Source: Candidatus Phytoplasma solani
GTDB lineage: Bacteria > Bacillota_I > Bacilli_A > Acholeplasmatales > Acholeplasmataceae
Direction of reading: 5' to 3'
NCBI RefSeq assembly: GCF_041729705.1
Contig: NZ_CP103788.1
Location: 248,001 to 312,000, forward strand
DNA length: 64,000 nucleotides
Shown here: piece after piece, positions 36,966 to 43,901 of the stretch
How positions within the stretch are numbered: the stretch's first letter is position 1
Layout: every line of letters begins with the position of its first letter
Position numbers and translations under genes: made by a program
Notes under the pieces: generated by a model
Database searches by the model: none
What the model was told of the DNA's origin: nothing
Seen by the model: only the letters and a program-made list of their open reading frames with translations

Positions 36966-37010
36966 ACAACAATAAATCTTCTTAAAAAGATTTTATTGTT
37001 GTTTTTTTTA
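36966..37010 (+). terminator. Terminator after the effector gene
   Basis: ACAACAATAAA-TCTT/AAGA-TTTTATTGTTGT stem followed by T8; strong Rho-independent signal. Confidence 0.85.
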
Positions 37011-37085
37011 TCAATATAAATAACAAATAAACAGTTTTTTTAACAATAGTGACTTAAAAATTAAGGATATGTTAACAAAACAGAA

Positions 37086-38267
37086 ATGAGCTTAGAAATG
37101 GAGAAGAAATTAAAATCATATTCTTTGGATACTAAATTAAAGGCTGTTGTTTTGAAACAGGAAGGGAAAAAATGTAAAGAAATTCAAGAAAAATTTAAAA
37201 TTAAAAATCGTAGTCAAATTTATAAATGGGTTAAAATGTATGAAAAACTAGGAGCAGAAGGATTTGAACCACTAATTAAAGGAAAAAATACACAAATAGA
37301 GACAACAGAAGAAATTAATATAATAAAAACAGCAATTAATAAAAAAATTGCTAATAGTTTGAAAAAAAATAGAAAATTGTATTTAGAAATTATTAATGAA
37401 TATAAAGATGATATTTCATTGAATCAATTAATTAAATGGTTAAGTATTTCTAAAAATAGTTATTATAGGTGGATAGAACAAAGTAGTAATCCTAGGCCGC
37501 ACAATGAATTAGAAAAAGCCTTGTTTCAAATATGCAAACAAAATTCATATATTACTACCGATGGCAAAAGAAAAAGACGGCTTGGGTATCGGATAGTTCA
37601 TCAAAAATTAATTGAACTTAAATTTAAAATTAATCCTAAAACTGTTTTAAAAATGATGCATAAATTTGGTTTATTATCACAAAGGATTCAACGAAAACCT
37701 CAATATTATTATGATTTATCAGTTCAAAAAGAAAATAATTTAAAAAATTTAATTCAAAATAATTTTAAATCAACAATACCTTTTGAAAAATTATGTACCG
37801 ATATTACTTATATTACTTTTGGGCCTAAAAATAAAAAATTATTTGTTTCAGCGATTATGGATTTACATAACCGCGAAATTATAGGGTTTAATATTTCTAA
37901 GTTTGCTGATGTTGATTTTGTGATTAATACTTTAACATATCTTCCCAAATTAAAAGAACCTTGTATTATCCATTGTGATAGGGGAAGTGTTTATACTTCC
38001 AAGAAATATCAAACTAATTTAAAAGAAAATAATTTGATTGCTAGTTATTCGGCAAAAGGTATGCCAACTGATAATGCATGTATGGAATCATTTTGGTCTA
38101 ATATGAAACGCGAAACCATCCATTATGAAAAGATGCAAAAATTAAATGAATTACAAATTAAAGAAATAATTACTGATTATATCAAGTATTATAATATTTA
38201 TCGTAAAATGAAAGTATTAAATTATTTATCACCTTTGGAATATAAAAACAAGTGTTATCAAAAATAA
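37086..38267 (+). CDS. tra5: IS3-family transposase, single intact frame
   Basis: 393 residues combining the helix-turn-helix (KLKAVVLKQEGKKCKEIQEK) and the DDE integrase core without a frameshift: TDITYI (Asp239), HCDRGSVYTS (Asp298) and ACMESFWSNMKRE (Glu334), with exactly 35 residues between Asp298 and Glu334 as in IS3 elements. The C-terminus YNIYRKMKVLNYLSPLEYK is also typical. It differs clearly from the tra5 at 14461, so two IS3 subtypes coexist. Terminal inverted repeats could not be found by eye. Probably active or recently active; drives rearrangement around PMUs. Confidence 0.93.
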   Translation: MSLEMEKKLKSYSLDTKLKAVVLKQEGKKCKEIQEKFKIKNRSQIYKWVKMYEKLGAEGFEPLIKGKNTQIETTEEINIIKTAINKKIANSLKKNRKLYLEIINEYKDDISLNQLIKWLSISKNSYYRWIEQSSNPRPHNELEKALFQICKQNSYITTDGKRKRRLGYRIVHQKLIELKFKINPKTVLKMMHKFGLLSQRIQRKPQYYYDLSVQKENNLKNLIQNNFKSTIPFEKLCTDITYITFGPKNKKLFVSAIMDLHNREIIGFNISKFADVDFVINTLTYLPKLKEPCIIHCDRGSVYTSKKYQTNLKENNLIASYSAKGMPTDNACMESFWSNMKRETIHYEKMQKLNELQIKEIITDYIKYYNIYRKMKVLNYLSPLEYKNKCYQK

Positions 38268-38487
38268 TTAAAATAATATTGTTTAGCGCCCTTCATTAGA
38301 AAGGGCAATTTGTGTAGTTTTTTTATAACTAAACTATTTTGGTTATTTAATTTGGAACCAAAATAGTTCTAAAACGAATTATTTTGCCCCTTAATGACGT
38401 TTTATATATTTTTTTGAGGTTTAACTTCAAACAATAAATTTGAAACACCTTAAAAACAATTATTTTAATTCTTTTTTATTTTTAATG

Positions 38488-38515
38488 TTGCAATAAAATA
38501 TTTTCATGATATACT
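38488..38515 (+). promoter_or_regulatory. Promoter of the third DUF4065 pair
   Basis: TTGCAA at 38488-38493, 16 bases, TATACT at 38510-38515, followed by AAGGAG and ATG 38552. The TATTTTCATGATATA part recurs at 39883-39901. Confidence 0.78.
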
Positions 38516-38551
38516 AACAGTAGATAAATTCATTTTAAAAAGGAGAAAATT

Positions 38552-39019
38552 ATGAATAATCAAAATAATGAAATCACTATTTTTGATGTCGCCAATTATA
38601 TTATTAAAAAAAATAAGAGTGCCATCACAAATATGAAATTACAAAAATTAACTTATTATACATATGCTAAATATTTAGTTGAAAATAATCAACCAATTTT
38701 TAATGAACCAATCGAAGCATGGCTTCACGGGCCTGTTTTTCCTAATTTATATAATGAATTTAAACGTTATACCTATAAACCAATTTGTCGCGGAGCTAAA
38801 AAAGGAGAAGAAAAACACTTAACAAACAATCATCGTGTTTTAATCGATAGAATAATAGAATTATATGGAAATAAAGCAGCTACTAGTTTATCTAATTTGA
38901 CGCATCAAGAAGCTCCTTGGCGATCGGCTTGGGATAATAACGAAGATTGGTCTAAAAATGTTATTAAAAACGAAATAATAAAAAATTATTTTACAAAAAA
39001 TTTCAAAAAAATAAAGTAA
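38552..39019 (+). CDS. DUF4065 (Panacea/SocA-like) putative antitoxin 3
   Basis: 155 residues and no coiled-coil leader. Hallmarks: TIFDVANYII, MKLQKLTYYTYAKYLVEN and EAWLHGPVFPNLYNEF, then LSNLTHQEAPWRSAWDN, which parallels LTKLTHKEEPWKKTYDP in pair 1. Own promoter and AAGGAG site. The next gene starts 4 bases after the stop in another frame. The antitoxin-first order and very tight spacing match the other two pairs, but the partner is a different protein, as expected for a domain known to swap toxins. Confidence 0.87.
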   Translation: MNNQNNEITIFDVANYIIKKNKSAITNMKLQKLTYYTYAKYLVENNQPIFNEPIEAWLHGPVFPNLYNEFKRYTYKPICRGAKKGEEKHLTNNHRVLIDRIIELYGNKAATSLSNLTHQEAPWRSAWDNNEDWSKNVIKNEIIKNYFTKNFKKIK

Positions 39020-39023
39020 TCTG

Positions 39024-39365
39024 ATGAGTTCAAAAACTAAATTTCGTTATTCCTTTGTTAAAAAATATGCACCTTATAAAAATTTTAAACGTTTTAAAAT
39101 TTTACAATTTTTTGAAGATATTCTTTATCCTTTAGACAAACCTATACAACATGATAGTTTTCAAAGCGTCATAAATAGCGATTTTCATTTTCATGAAGTT
39201 AAAGAACATAAACTTATTAACGAAGGTTTTAAAAAAATTGCAAAACTTGCAGAAGGTGAAACAGTTTATCAATTAAAAACTACAAAACAAAGTCGTTTAT
39301 TAGGTTTAAAATTAAATAATATTTTTTATATTCTGGGTTTTGATCCTAAACATGAATTATATTAA
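39024..39365 (+). CDS. Candidate toxin paired with DUF4065 gene 3
   Basis: 113 residues, basic, with a compact C-terminal half FHEVKEHKLINEGFKKIAKL, GETVYQLKTTKQSRLLG and NNIFYILGFDPKHELY. The last part (fitted strands ending in a GFDPKH-like motif) resembles small RelE/ParE-type toxins in outline, but I cannot assign a family. No similarity to the nuclease-like partners of pairs 1 and 2. Starts 4 bases after the putative antitoxin and is followed by a strong terminator, so the pair forms a closed two-gene operon. Confidence 0.65.
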   Translation: MSSKTKFRYSFVKKYAPYKNFKRFKILQFFEDILYPLDKPIQHDSFQSVINSDFHFHEVKEHKLINEGFKKIAKLAEGETVYQLKTTKQSRLLGLKLNNIFYILGFDPKHELY

Positions 39366-39389
39366 TTTATTTAATAAATCTAAAAAAAT

Positions 39390-39421
39390 TAAGACCCTCA
39401 TTTAATCGAGGGTCTTTTTTT
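39390..39421 (+). terminator. Terminator of DUF4065 pair 3
   Basis: AAGACCCTC, loop ATTTAATC, GAGGGTCTT followed by T7. Confidence 0.9.
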
Positions 39422-39875
39422 TATTTTTAAATAAAAAAACCATTTCCCCAGCGACGTTCAACGTCGCTTTCCTTATTTAACTATTTATCACAAAACAAAA
39501 CCTCAAATACCCTTAAAACACATTATTTTGTCCCTATATGACGTTTTGGGGTGTGTTTGTATGGGGTGGCCCTTCAAATAATAATTTTCAATCTCTTTAA
39601 AAGCTATTATTTTGATTTTAATATTATAAAAATAGTATTTCTTATATAATTACGTAAAAAAATAATTTTATTTGTATTTTAGTGTTACAAGTATATTATT
39701 TTAATAGTATAATATATATGAGTTAAATATATAAGAAGAAATAAAACTCTTTAAAAGTTTTATTTCTTCTTATATTATATATATACATATATTATACTAT
39801 TATAAAATAAAACTTGTCATTTGATATAAAATTTAAAAAATAATAAATATTATTGTTTTATTTTCGTTTTGTTGT
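39422..39875. other. Gene-free stretch with palindromes
   Basis: 450 bases without a gene. It holds a perfect 19-base palindrome around one C (AGCGACGTT/AACGTCGCT, 39450-39468), a segment at about 39520-39650 resembling 38370-38480, and the long hairpin listed separately. At its right end and beyond, an orphan promoter (TTGTTT 39872-39877, TATAAT 39896-39901, plus strand) resembles that of DUF4065 pair 3 but has no gene behind it. Confidence 0.6.
39703..39801. repeat. Long near-perfect inverted repeat (~99 bases)
   Basis: The outer arms AATAGTATAATATATATG and CATATATTATACTATT and the inner arms TATAAGAAGAAATAAAACT and AGTTTTATTTCTTCTTATA flank a CTTTAAA loop. The total foldable stem is about 45 base pairs with a small asymmetry. 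There is no coding frame in it. Could be a MITE-like element, a replication or recombination site, or a double terminator. Confidence 0.8.
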
Positions 39876-40370
39876 TTAAAAAACTATTTTCATGATATAA
39901 TAATAGTAATTAATAAGCAATTTGGTTTTTCGAAAAAAATCATATTTTTTTTCGATAAAATTGTTGCTCTCAACTGGTTCTATTTTCGTGGAGCTTATCA
40001 CTTTTTGGTTTTTTTCTTCCAATTGCTTTTGCTTTTTTTTTTCAATATTTAGTTGGTGTACTTGATTATTTAATCTACTTTGCAACTCCATTGATTTTGC
40101 TTGTAATTGATATTGTTTTTCAAATGCGAATAAATCTTTTTCAGTTGTTGATTGTGCTTTAAAAATGTCAAGAACATGTTTAAAACTATAAAAACAAATC
40201 CAAAAAAGCATAATTTCGCCAACTACCAACCCAAAAAATTTAATTGCTTGAATTTCGATTTCAGGATTATTGATTTTAAATTTTTGATATAAATTGAACA
40301 ATAAAACTTGGCCGATAATTGATGTGACTAAAAAAATTATCATAAAAAACCTTTTAATTAATTGAAACAT
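39876..40370 (-). CDS. Membrane protein with coiled coil
   Basis: 164 residues: two membrane helices (FFMIIFLVTSIIGQVLLFNL at ~8-28, AIKFFGLVVGEIMLFWICFY at ~43-63), then a coiled-coil region (LQSRLNNQVHQLNIEKKKQK). The last ~15 residues (KLLINYYYYIMKIVF) come from the antisense of an orphan promoter region, so the natural C-terminus seems lost. It resembles in plan the protein at 40529. Function unknown. Confidence 0.62.
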   Translation of the reverse strand: MFQLIKRFFMIIFLVTSIIGQVLLFNLYQKFKINNPEIEIQAIKFFGLVVGEIMLFWICFYSFKHVLDIFKAQSTTEKDLFAFEKQYQLQAKSMELQSRLNNQVHQLNIEKKKQKQLEEKNQKVISSTKIEPVESNNFIEKKYDFFRKTKLLINYYYYIMKIVF

Positions 40371-40379
40371 TTTTATTTC

Positions 40380-40492
40380 CTTTCATCAATTTGATTTTAT
40401 AAAATAGTTTTGTGACTTTATTAGGTCCTTCTGGTTGTGGGCTATATTCGTAGATATAGTCGATTGTTTTGCTGTAGGGGTAGTATTAGGTT
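40380..40492 (-). pseudogene. DUF2963-like repeat remnant
   Basis: After a TAA the minus strand encodes YYPYSKTIDYIYEYSPQPEG and PNKVTKLFYK, which resembles one repeat of the 41388 protein (TIKFIYEYDKDTGKPVKKTFYQ). No start codon. Confidence 0.5.
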
Positions 40493-40528
40493 TCTTTGGT
40501 TAGTTGGTTGTTTTCATTTTTTGTTTTC

Positions 40529-41008
40529 TTACTTTTTGGTTTCTAATTGAAGTTTTGATTTTGCTATTTCTTCGTTTAATTTAGTTATTTTTTTATAATT
40601 TTCATTTAGTTCGTTGTTTTTTTGTAATAATATTTTATTAACTTTTTTCATTTCTTCACTTGCTATTTGATTTTTATGAGCTTCGTTATTTTCAAAATTT
40701 TTAATTAATTGTTGGAAATATTGTTTTCTTATTTCTTTGAATGCTTCTGATTTGGTTTTTGAAACTTGGAATAATTTAGTAAGTTTAAAAACAACATTTA
40801 ATTGGAAATAAACGATTGCGATAATTGAAACAAAAGGGATTATTTCTAATTTTAAATTTTTTAATTCCTCTATTTTGAAATTTGGGTAAGTTATTTTGAT
40901 TAAATAAATTATAAAAACTTGGATTGAAATTAGATAAATTGTTTCTATAAAATTAGAAATAAATGTAAAGTGGGGTTTGGTTGGTTGGGTTTCTTGAGTT
41001 TGCACCAA
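40529..41008 (-). CDS. Membrane protein with coiled coil
   Basis: 159 residues; hydrophobic helices at ~15-40 (FIETIYLISIQVFIIYLIKI) and ~55-80 (IIPFVSIIAIVYFQLNVVF) and a C-terminal coiled coil (KVNKILLQKNNELNENYKKI). Ribosome site GAAAGGAGG, very strong. Same architecture as 39876. No named family. Confidence 0.68.
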   Translation of the reverse strand: MVQTQETQPTKPHFTFISNFIETIYLISIQVFIIYLIKITYPNFKIEELKNLKLEIIPFVSIIAIVYFQLNVVFKLTKLFQVSKTKSEAFKEIRKQYFQQLIKNFENNEAHKNQIASEEMKKVNKILLQKNNELNENYKKITKLNEEIAKSKLQLETKK

Positions 41009-41047
41009 GTCGCCTCCTTTCTTGGTTTGGTTTAGGTGATACTATTT

Positions 41048-41236
41048 TTATTTGTTTTGATTGTTTTCGTTAGATTTTTCATCTTTTTTAGTTGAGTCTG
41101 ATTTTTCAACTGTTGGAGTTGAATTGGTTTGTGATGCTTCTTTTGATTTGAATGGTTGGAAGAACCAAATTGAAGCAGCTATGATTACTGAAACGACAAC
41201 AACCGCTGTGAAGGCGTATATCTGGTTTTTTGGCAT
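41048..41236 (-). CDS. Small membrane-anchored Ser/Lys-rich protein
   Basis: 62 residues: one N-terminal hydrophobic helix (IYAFTAVVVVSVIIAASIWF) then a hydrophilic Ser/Thr/Lys/Asn tail (TNSTPTVEKSDSTKKDEKSN). AAAGGAG ribosome site. Probably displayed outside the cell; the overall plan (anchor plus low-complexity tail) is shared with 41804 and 48907. Confidence 0.65.
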   Translation of the reverse strand: MPKNQIYAFTAVVVVSVIIAASIWFFQPFKSKEASQTNSTPTVEKSDSTKKDEKSNENNQNK

Positions 41237-41387
41237 TTTTTATTCTCCTTTCTGATGATTTATTTAGTTGAAACAGTTTTGTGACTTGTTTAGGTCAATA
41301 TTTTTGGTTTTTTTGTGTCATTTTTTTATTTACGGTTAACCCCATTCCGACCGTGTGAGGGAGTCTAGGTATGGGGTTTGGTTGGGT

Positions 41388-41771
41388 TTAAAAGTTAAAG
41401 ATATCAATAATTGTTCCGTCGGATTGGTAAAAAGTTTTTTTAACTGGTTTGCCAGTGTCTTTATCATATTCATATATAAATTTAATTGTTGTTCCGTCTT
41501 GTTGGTAATGAGTTTGTTTAATTATTTTGCCAGTGGATGGGTTAAGTTCATTTATATAATTAATAGTTTTTCCGTCGGATTGGTAATAAGTTGTTTTAAC
41601 TTTTTTGCCAGTGGATGGGTTAAATTCAATTATAGAATCAACAGTTGTTCCATCTTGTTGAAAAATAGTGGCTTTAACTTGTTTGCGGGTGGTTGGGTTA
41701 AATTCAATTATAGATTTAATTGTTCCGTCGGATCGGTAATTAATTGTTTGATATTCTTTTGCTTTTTGCAT
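41388..41771 (-). CDS. DUF2963-type tandem-repeat protein
   Basis: 127 residues made almost entirely of five repeats of about 24 residues with the consensus Y-Q-x-D-G-T-T-I-x-x-I-x-E-F-N-P-x-T-G-K-x-V-K. This is the kind of repeat that I recall as DUF2963, found in phytoplasma proteins. No signal peptide in this copy. The repeats resemble YD or MORN-like beta repeats, so a rod-like binding protein is likely. Ribosome site AAAGGAG. A stray repeat lies at 40380-40492, so repeat number probably changes by recombination. Confidence 0.78.
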   Translation of the reverse strand: MQKAKEYQTINYRSDGTIKSIIEFNPTTRKQVKATIFQQDGTTVDSIIEFNPSTGKKVKTTYYQSDGKTINYINELNPSTGKIIKQTHYQQDGTTIKFIYEYDKDTGKPVKKTFYQSDGTIIDIFNF

Positions 41772-41803
41772 TTTTTTAATTCTCCTTTGATTATTTATTG
41801 TTT

Positions 41804-42124
41804 TTAGTTTTGGGTTTTAATTTGCTGCGGTCCTTGTGGTCCTGTTGGTCCTTGTGGTCCTTGTGGTCCTGTGTCACCTTTGTCTCCTGTGTCACCTTTG
41901 TGGCCTTTTGGACCTTGTGGGCCTTGGTCTATTTTTTCTGGTTTGTGGGCTGAGATGCCGTGCGTGGTGTGAGGTGTGTTTGGGTTTGGTCTGGGTTGCT
42001 GGGTGGTTTGTGGGGTTTCGGGTTTTGGTGTTTGGTTCATCCAAAAATAAAAACCAACATCAGCAATAATTATTAAAATTAATAAAATTATAATGCTTGG
42101 TGCTGAACTTTTTTTGTTATTCAT
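41804..42124 (-). CDS. Membrane-anchored protein with collagen-like Gly-X-Y repeats
   Basis: 106 residues. N-terminal anchor ([20 protein letters not shown], 8-27), then a Pro/Thr linker ([20 protein letters not shown]), then eleven Gly-X-Y triplets beginning [20 protein letters not shown] and ending PQGPQ, with the tail QIKTQN. The anchor and linker are nearly identical to those of the 48907 protein, where the tail is a coiled coil instead. Collagen-like domains form triple helices and in other bacteria mediate adhesion. It overlaps the end of the 42117 membrane gene by 8 bases. Confidence 0.85.
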   Translation of the reverse strand: MNNKKSSAPSIIILLILIIIADVGFYFWMNQTPKPETPQTTQQPRPNPNTPHTTHGISAHKPEKIDQGPQGPKGHKGDTGDKGDTGPQGPQGPTGPQGPQQIKTQN

Positions 42125-42329
42125 TTTTTAATTCTCCTTTTATTTGGTTTTTTTCTTTTTTGTTTAAAATAAGTAGAAAACCAACAACAAACAAAATCAT
42201 TGTTAATGTGTTTGTTGTTAAAATAATAAGCATTTCTAAAGTTGGTTGGTAACACATAATTAGTCCACATGTTAGAAGTGTAATTATTGGCATTAATAAA
42301 CTAAATAATGCGATTTTTAAAGTATCCAT
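42117..42329 (-). CDS. Small two-helix membrane protein, copy 1
   Basis: 70 residues: helices at ~4-26 and ~32-56 (ALFSLLMPIITLLTCGLIMC; LIILTTNTLTMILFVVGFLL) and a Lys-rich tail. The 42925 gene is a close duplicate (MDTLKIA...CGLIM-YQPTLEMLIILTTN). Its stop overlaps the collagen-like gene start. Strong AAAGGAG site. Confidence 0.72.
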   Translation of the reverse strand: MDTLKIALFSLLMPIITLLTCGLIMCYQPTLEMLIILTTNTLTMILFVVGFLLILNKKEKNQIKGELKNE

Positions 42330-42372
42330 TTTTTTGGGTTCTCCTTTGGTTAATTTTGTTAATGTTGGGTAT

Positions 42373-42395
42373 AAAAAAGTCCCTTTTGGGGACTT
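42373..42395 (-). terminator. Terminator
   Basis: Minus strand AAGTCCCC/GGGACTTTTTT; the same hairpin occurs at 44964-44988. It separates the 42409 peptide gene from the membrane gene. Confidence 0.85.
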
Positions 42396-42408
42396 AATTG
42401 TTTTAAAG

Positions 42409-42498
42409 TTATTTGGTTTTGATTATCTTTTTCTTTTTGGTTGTTTGGGAACGGTCTTGATAGGTTCCACGATATGCTTCGGTTATTCCATCACTCAT
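42409..42498 (-). CDS. Small basic peptide, 'MSD-TE-RGTY' family, copy 1
   Basis: 29 residues, MSDGITEAYRGTYQDRSQTT followed by KKKKIIKTK. ATG at 42498 with AAAGGAG 9 bases upstream. A second member (MSDAMTEINRGTYFKDRSK...) lies at 42782-42916, also next to HU. The shared start and RGTY-DRS core in two separate copies with good ribosome sites argue that it is translated. Function unknown. Confidence 0.6.
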   Translation of the reverse strand: MSDGITEAYRGTYQDRSQTTKKKKIIKTK

Positions 42499-42513
42499 AG
42501 TTTTATTCTCCTT

Positions 42514-42804
42514 TTATTTTAATTTTAATTTTTTGACTTTATCTTTGATGGTTTTAGATGGTTTGAAAGTTACTACTGTTTTGGCGGGGATTTGGATTTT
42601 TTCCCCAGTTTGTGGGTTGTGGCCGATTTGGGCTTTTCTTGATTTTAAGATGAATTTGCCAATTTGAGGTGATAAAACTACTTCTTCGTTAGTAGTGATT
42701 GCTTTAATTATTGCATTCTCGAATGAGTTGTAAAATTCTTCGGTTTGGGTTATTGAGGTTTTGTTTGCCTTAGCTATTTTTTTAATTAATTCTTTTTTTG
42801 TCAT
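42514..42804 (-). CDS. himA: HU/IHF-type DNA-binding protein (PMU copy)
   Basis: 96 residues, the usual size. MTKKELIKKIAKANKTSITQ is the helical body and IGKFILKSRKAQIGHNPQTG with EKIQIPAKTVVTFKPSKTIK forms the DNA-bending beta arm; the HNPQTGEKI and PA-x-x-V-x-F-K-P-S-K motifs are diagnostic. It compacts and bends DNA, likely helping recombination or replication of the unit; himA is the name used for PMU copies. It overlaps the end of the preceding small gene by 23 bases. Ribosome site AAAGGAG. Confidence 0.93.
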   Translation of the reverse strand: MTKKELIKKIAKANKTSITQTEEFYNSFENAIIKAITTNEEVVLSPQIGKFILKSRKAQIGHNPQTGEKIQIPAKTVVTFKPSKTIKDKVKKLKLK

Positions 42805-42916
42805 ATTTGGTTTTCTCCTTTTTGTTTGATTTATTATTATTTTTAGTTTTGGGTTTTAATTTGCTGCGGTCCTTGAAGTAAGTCCCGCGGTTAATTTCAG
42901 TCATGGCGTCGCTCAT
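42782..42916 (-). CDS. Small basic peptide, 'MSD-TE-RGTY' family, copy 2
   Basis: 44 residues, starting MSDAMTEINRGTYFKDRSKL; ATG 42916 with AAAGGAG upstream. The tail (KPKTKNNNKSNKKEKTKYD) is read from DNA that matches the 3' end of the collagen-like gene in another frame (GCTGCGGTCCTTG to TTAGTTTTGGG), so the C-terminus is a recombination product. Lies in the same frame as the longer ORF that starts at 43387. Overlaps HU by 23 bases. Confidence 0.55.
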   Translation of the reverse strand: MSDAMTEINRGTYFKDRSKLKPKTKNNNKSNKKEKTKYDKKRIN

Positions 42917-43387
42917 ATGTTTTTTTATTCTCCTTTTATTTTGGTTTTTTCTTTTTTGTTTAAAATAAGTGGAAAACCAACAACAAACAAAAACATTGTT
43001 AATGTGTTTGTTGTTAAAATAATAAGCATTTCTAAAGTTGGTTGGTAACGCATAATTAGTCCACATGTTAGAAATGTAATTATTTGCATTACAAAACTCA
43101 ATGATGCGATTTTTAAAGTATCCATTTTTTGGGTTCTCCTTTGATATTTTGTTTTTGAGTTGTTGGATTTTTTCTTTCATTTCTTGGACTTTTGATGTGA
43201 GTTTTTGAGCTTGGGATTCATGTTCTTGCGCTTCTACTAGGTTTGCTTGAATTACAGTTTTTAGATATTGGGCTGTTGCTTTATATCGTGGTACTGCTGA
43301 TGTGCATTCTTGGGACCATTTTTCATACTCTTTGACTTTTGATTTTAATTTTTTGATTTGGTTTTCGATTTCTTTAAATTTTTTCAT
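42782..43387 (-). CDS. Coiled-coil protein running through two other genes
   Basis: The first ~85 residues are a clear coiled-coil domain (KEIENQIKKLKSKVKEYEKW; LTSKVQEMKEKIQQLKNKIS). The frame then lacks a stop and reads the 42925 membrane gene out of frame (residues ~92-150), and finally enters the MSD-peptide in frame. Only the coiled coil looks selected; the rest is read-through after loss of the original end. Starts in a 4-base ATGA overlap with the broken gene upstream. Confidence 0.5.
   Translation of the reverse strand: MKKFKEIENQIKKLKSKVKEYEKWSQECTSAVPRYKATAQYLKTVIQANLVEAQEHESQAQKLTSKVQEMKEKIQQLKNKISKENPKNGYFKNRIIEFCNANNYISNMWTNYALPTNFRNAYYFNNKHINNVFVCCWFSTYFKQKRKNQNKRRIKKHMSDAMTEINRGTYFKDRSKLKPKTKNNNKSNKKEKTKYDKKRIN
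42925..43125 (-). CDS. Small two-helix membrane protein, copy 2
   Basis: 66 residues, about 85% identical to the 42117 protein (MDTLKIASLSFVMQIITFLT, then CGLIMRYQPTLEMLIILTTN). AAAGGAG site. The duplication of membrane gene plus MSD-peptide neighbourhood around HU shows a tandem rearrangement of 42.1-43.1 kb. Confidence 0.7.
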   Translation of the reverse strand: MDTLKIASLSFVMQIITFLTCGLIMRYQPTLEMLIILTTNTLTMFLFVVGFPLILNKKEKTKIKGE

Positions 43388-43819
43388 TTTATTTCTCCTT
43401 TGGTTAATTTTGTATATAAAGTTTTAGTTGACATTAAATTATAAGTTATTTCTTCATCAACATCCATAATAGGGATAAAATATTCATGTTGTAAAATATT
43501 GCCAATTGCTTTTAAATATTTAAAAACTTTTGGAACTAAAGTAAAAGAACAAACTTTAATTGCTTTAGGATTATTTTCATCATAAAAATCATAAGTAAAA
43601 TCTTTATCTTCAATATCCGTCCTACAACAAAAACATTGAATTAGCTTTAAATTAGCATTTGGATAAAATTCAATTTGTAAAAATTGTAAACTATCCGCAT
43701 ATATTCCTTTGAAATCAAAATTAATTTCTTTAATTTTACTTTCATTATTTTGAATAATTTCAATGTTTTTGCATTTTAATTTAGTTAATTTTTTTTAACG
43801 CGTTAATTTTATTTTTCAT
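43384..43819 (-). pseudogene. Frameshifted PMU hypothetical gene
   Basis: ATG at 43819 with AGGAG upstream opens MKNKINALKKN then stops. One extra A in the A8 run (43789-43796) would continue LTKLKCKNIEIIQNNESK and onward for ~130 residues to the TGA at 43384, with the compositional look of a real protein (FDFKGIYADSLQFLQIEFYP, CFCCRTDIEDKDF). No family recognised. Either a recent loss or a homopolymer error; the perfect downstream frame argues for recency. Confidence 0.72.
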
Positions 43820-43901
43820 CATTGATTTTTTCTCCTTTTTTAATCAAAATAAAGTTTCATATCCAATTTCATGATGTAAAACAATGGTAAAAATTTTAAC
43901 C

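Noticed and set aside
41355-42069. Plus-strand frames opposite the repeat and collagen-like genes
   Set aside because: Antisense shadows: their repeats are the reverse complement of the minus-strand repeats, and they have no ribosome sites.
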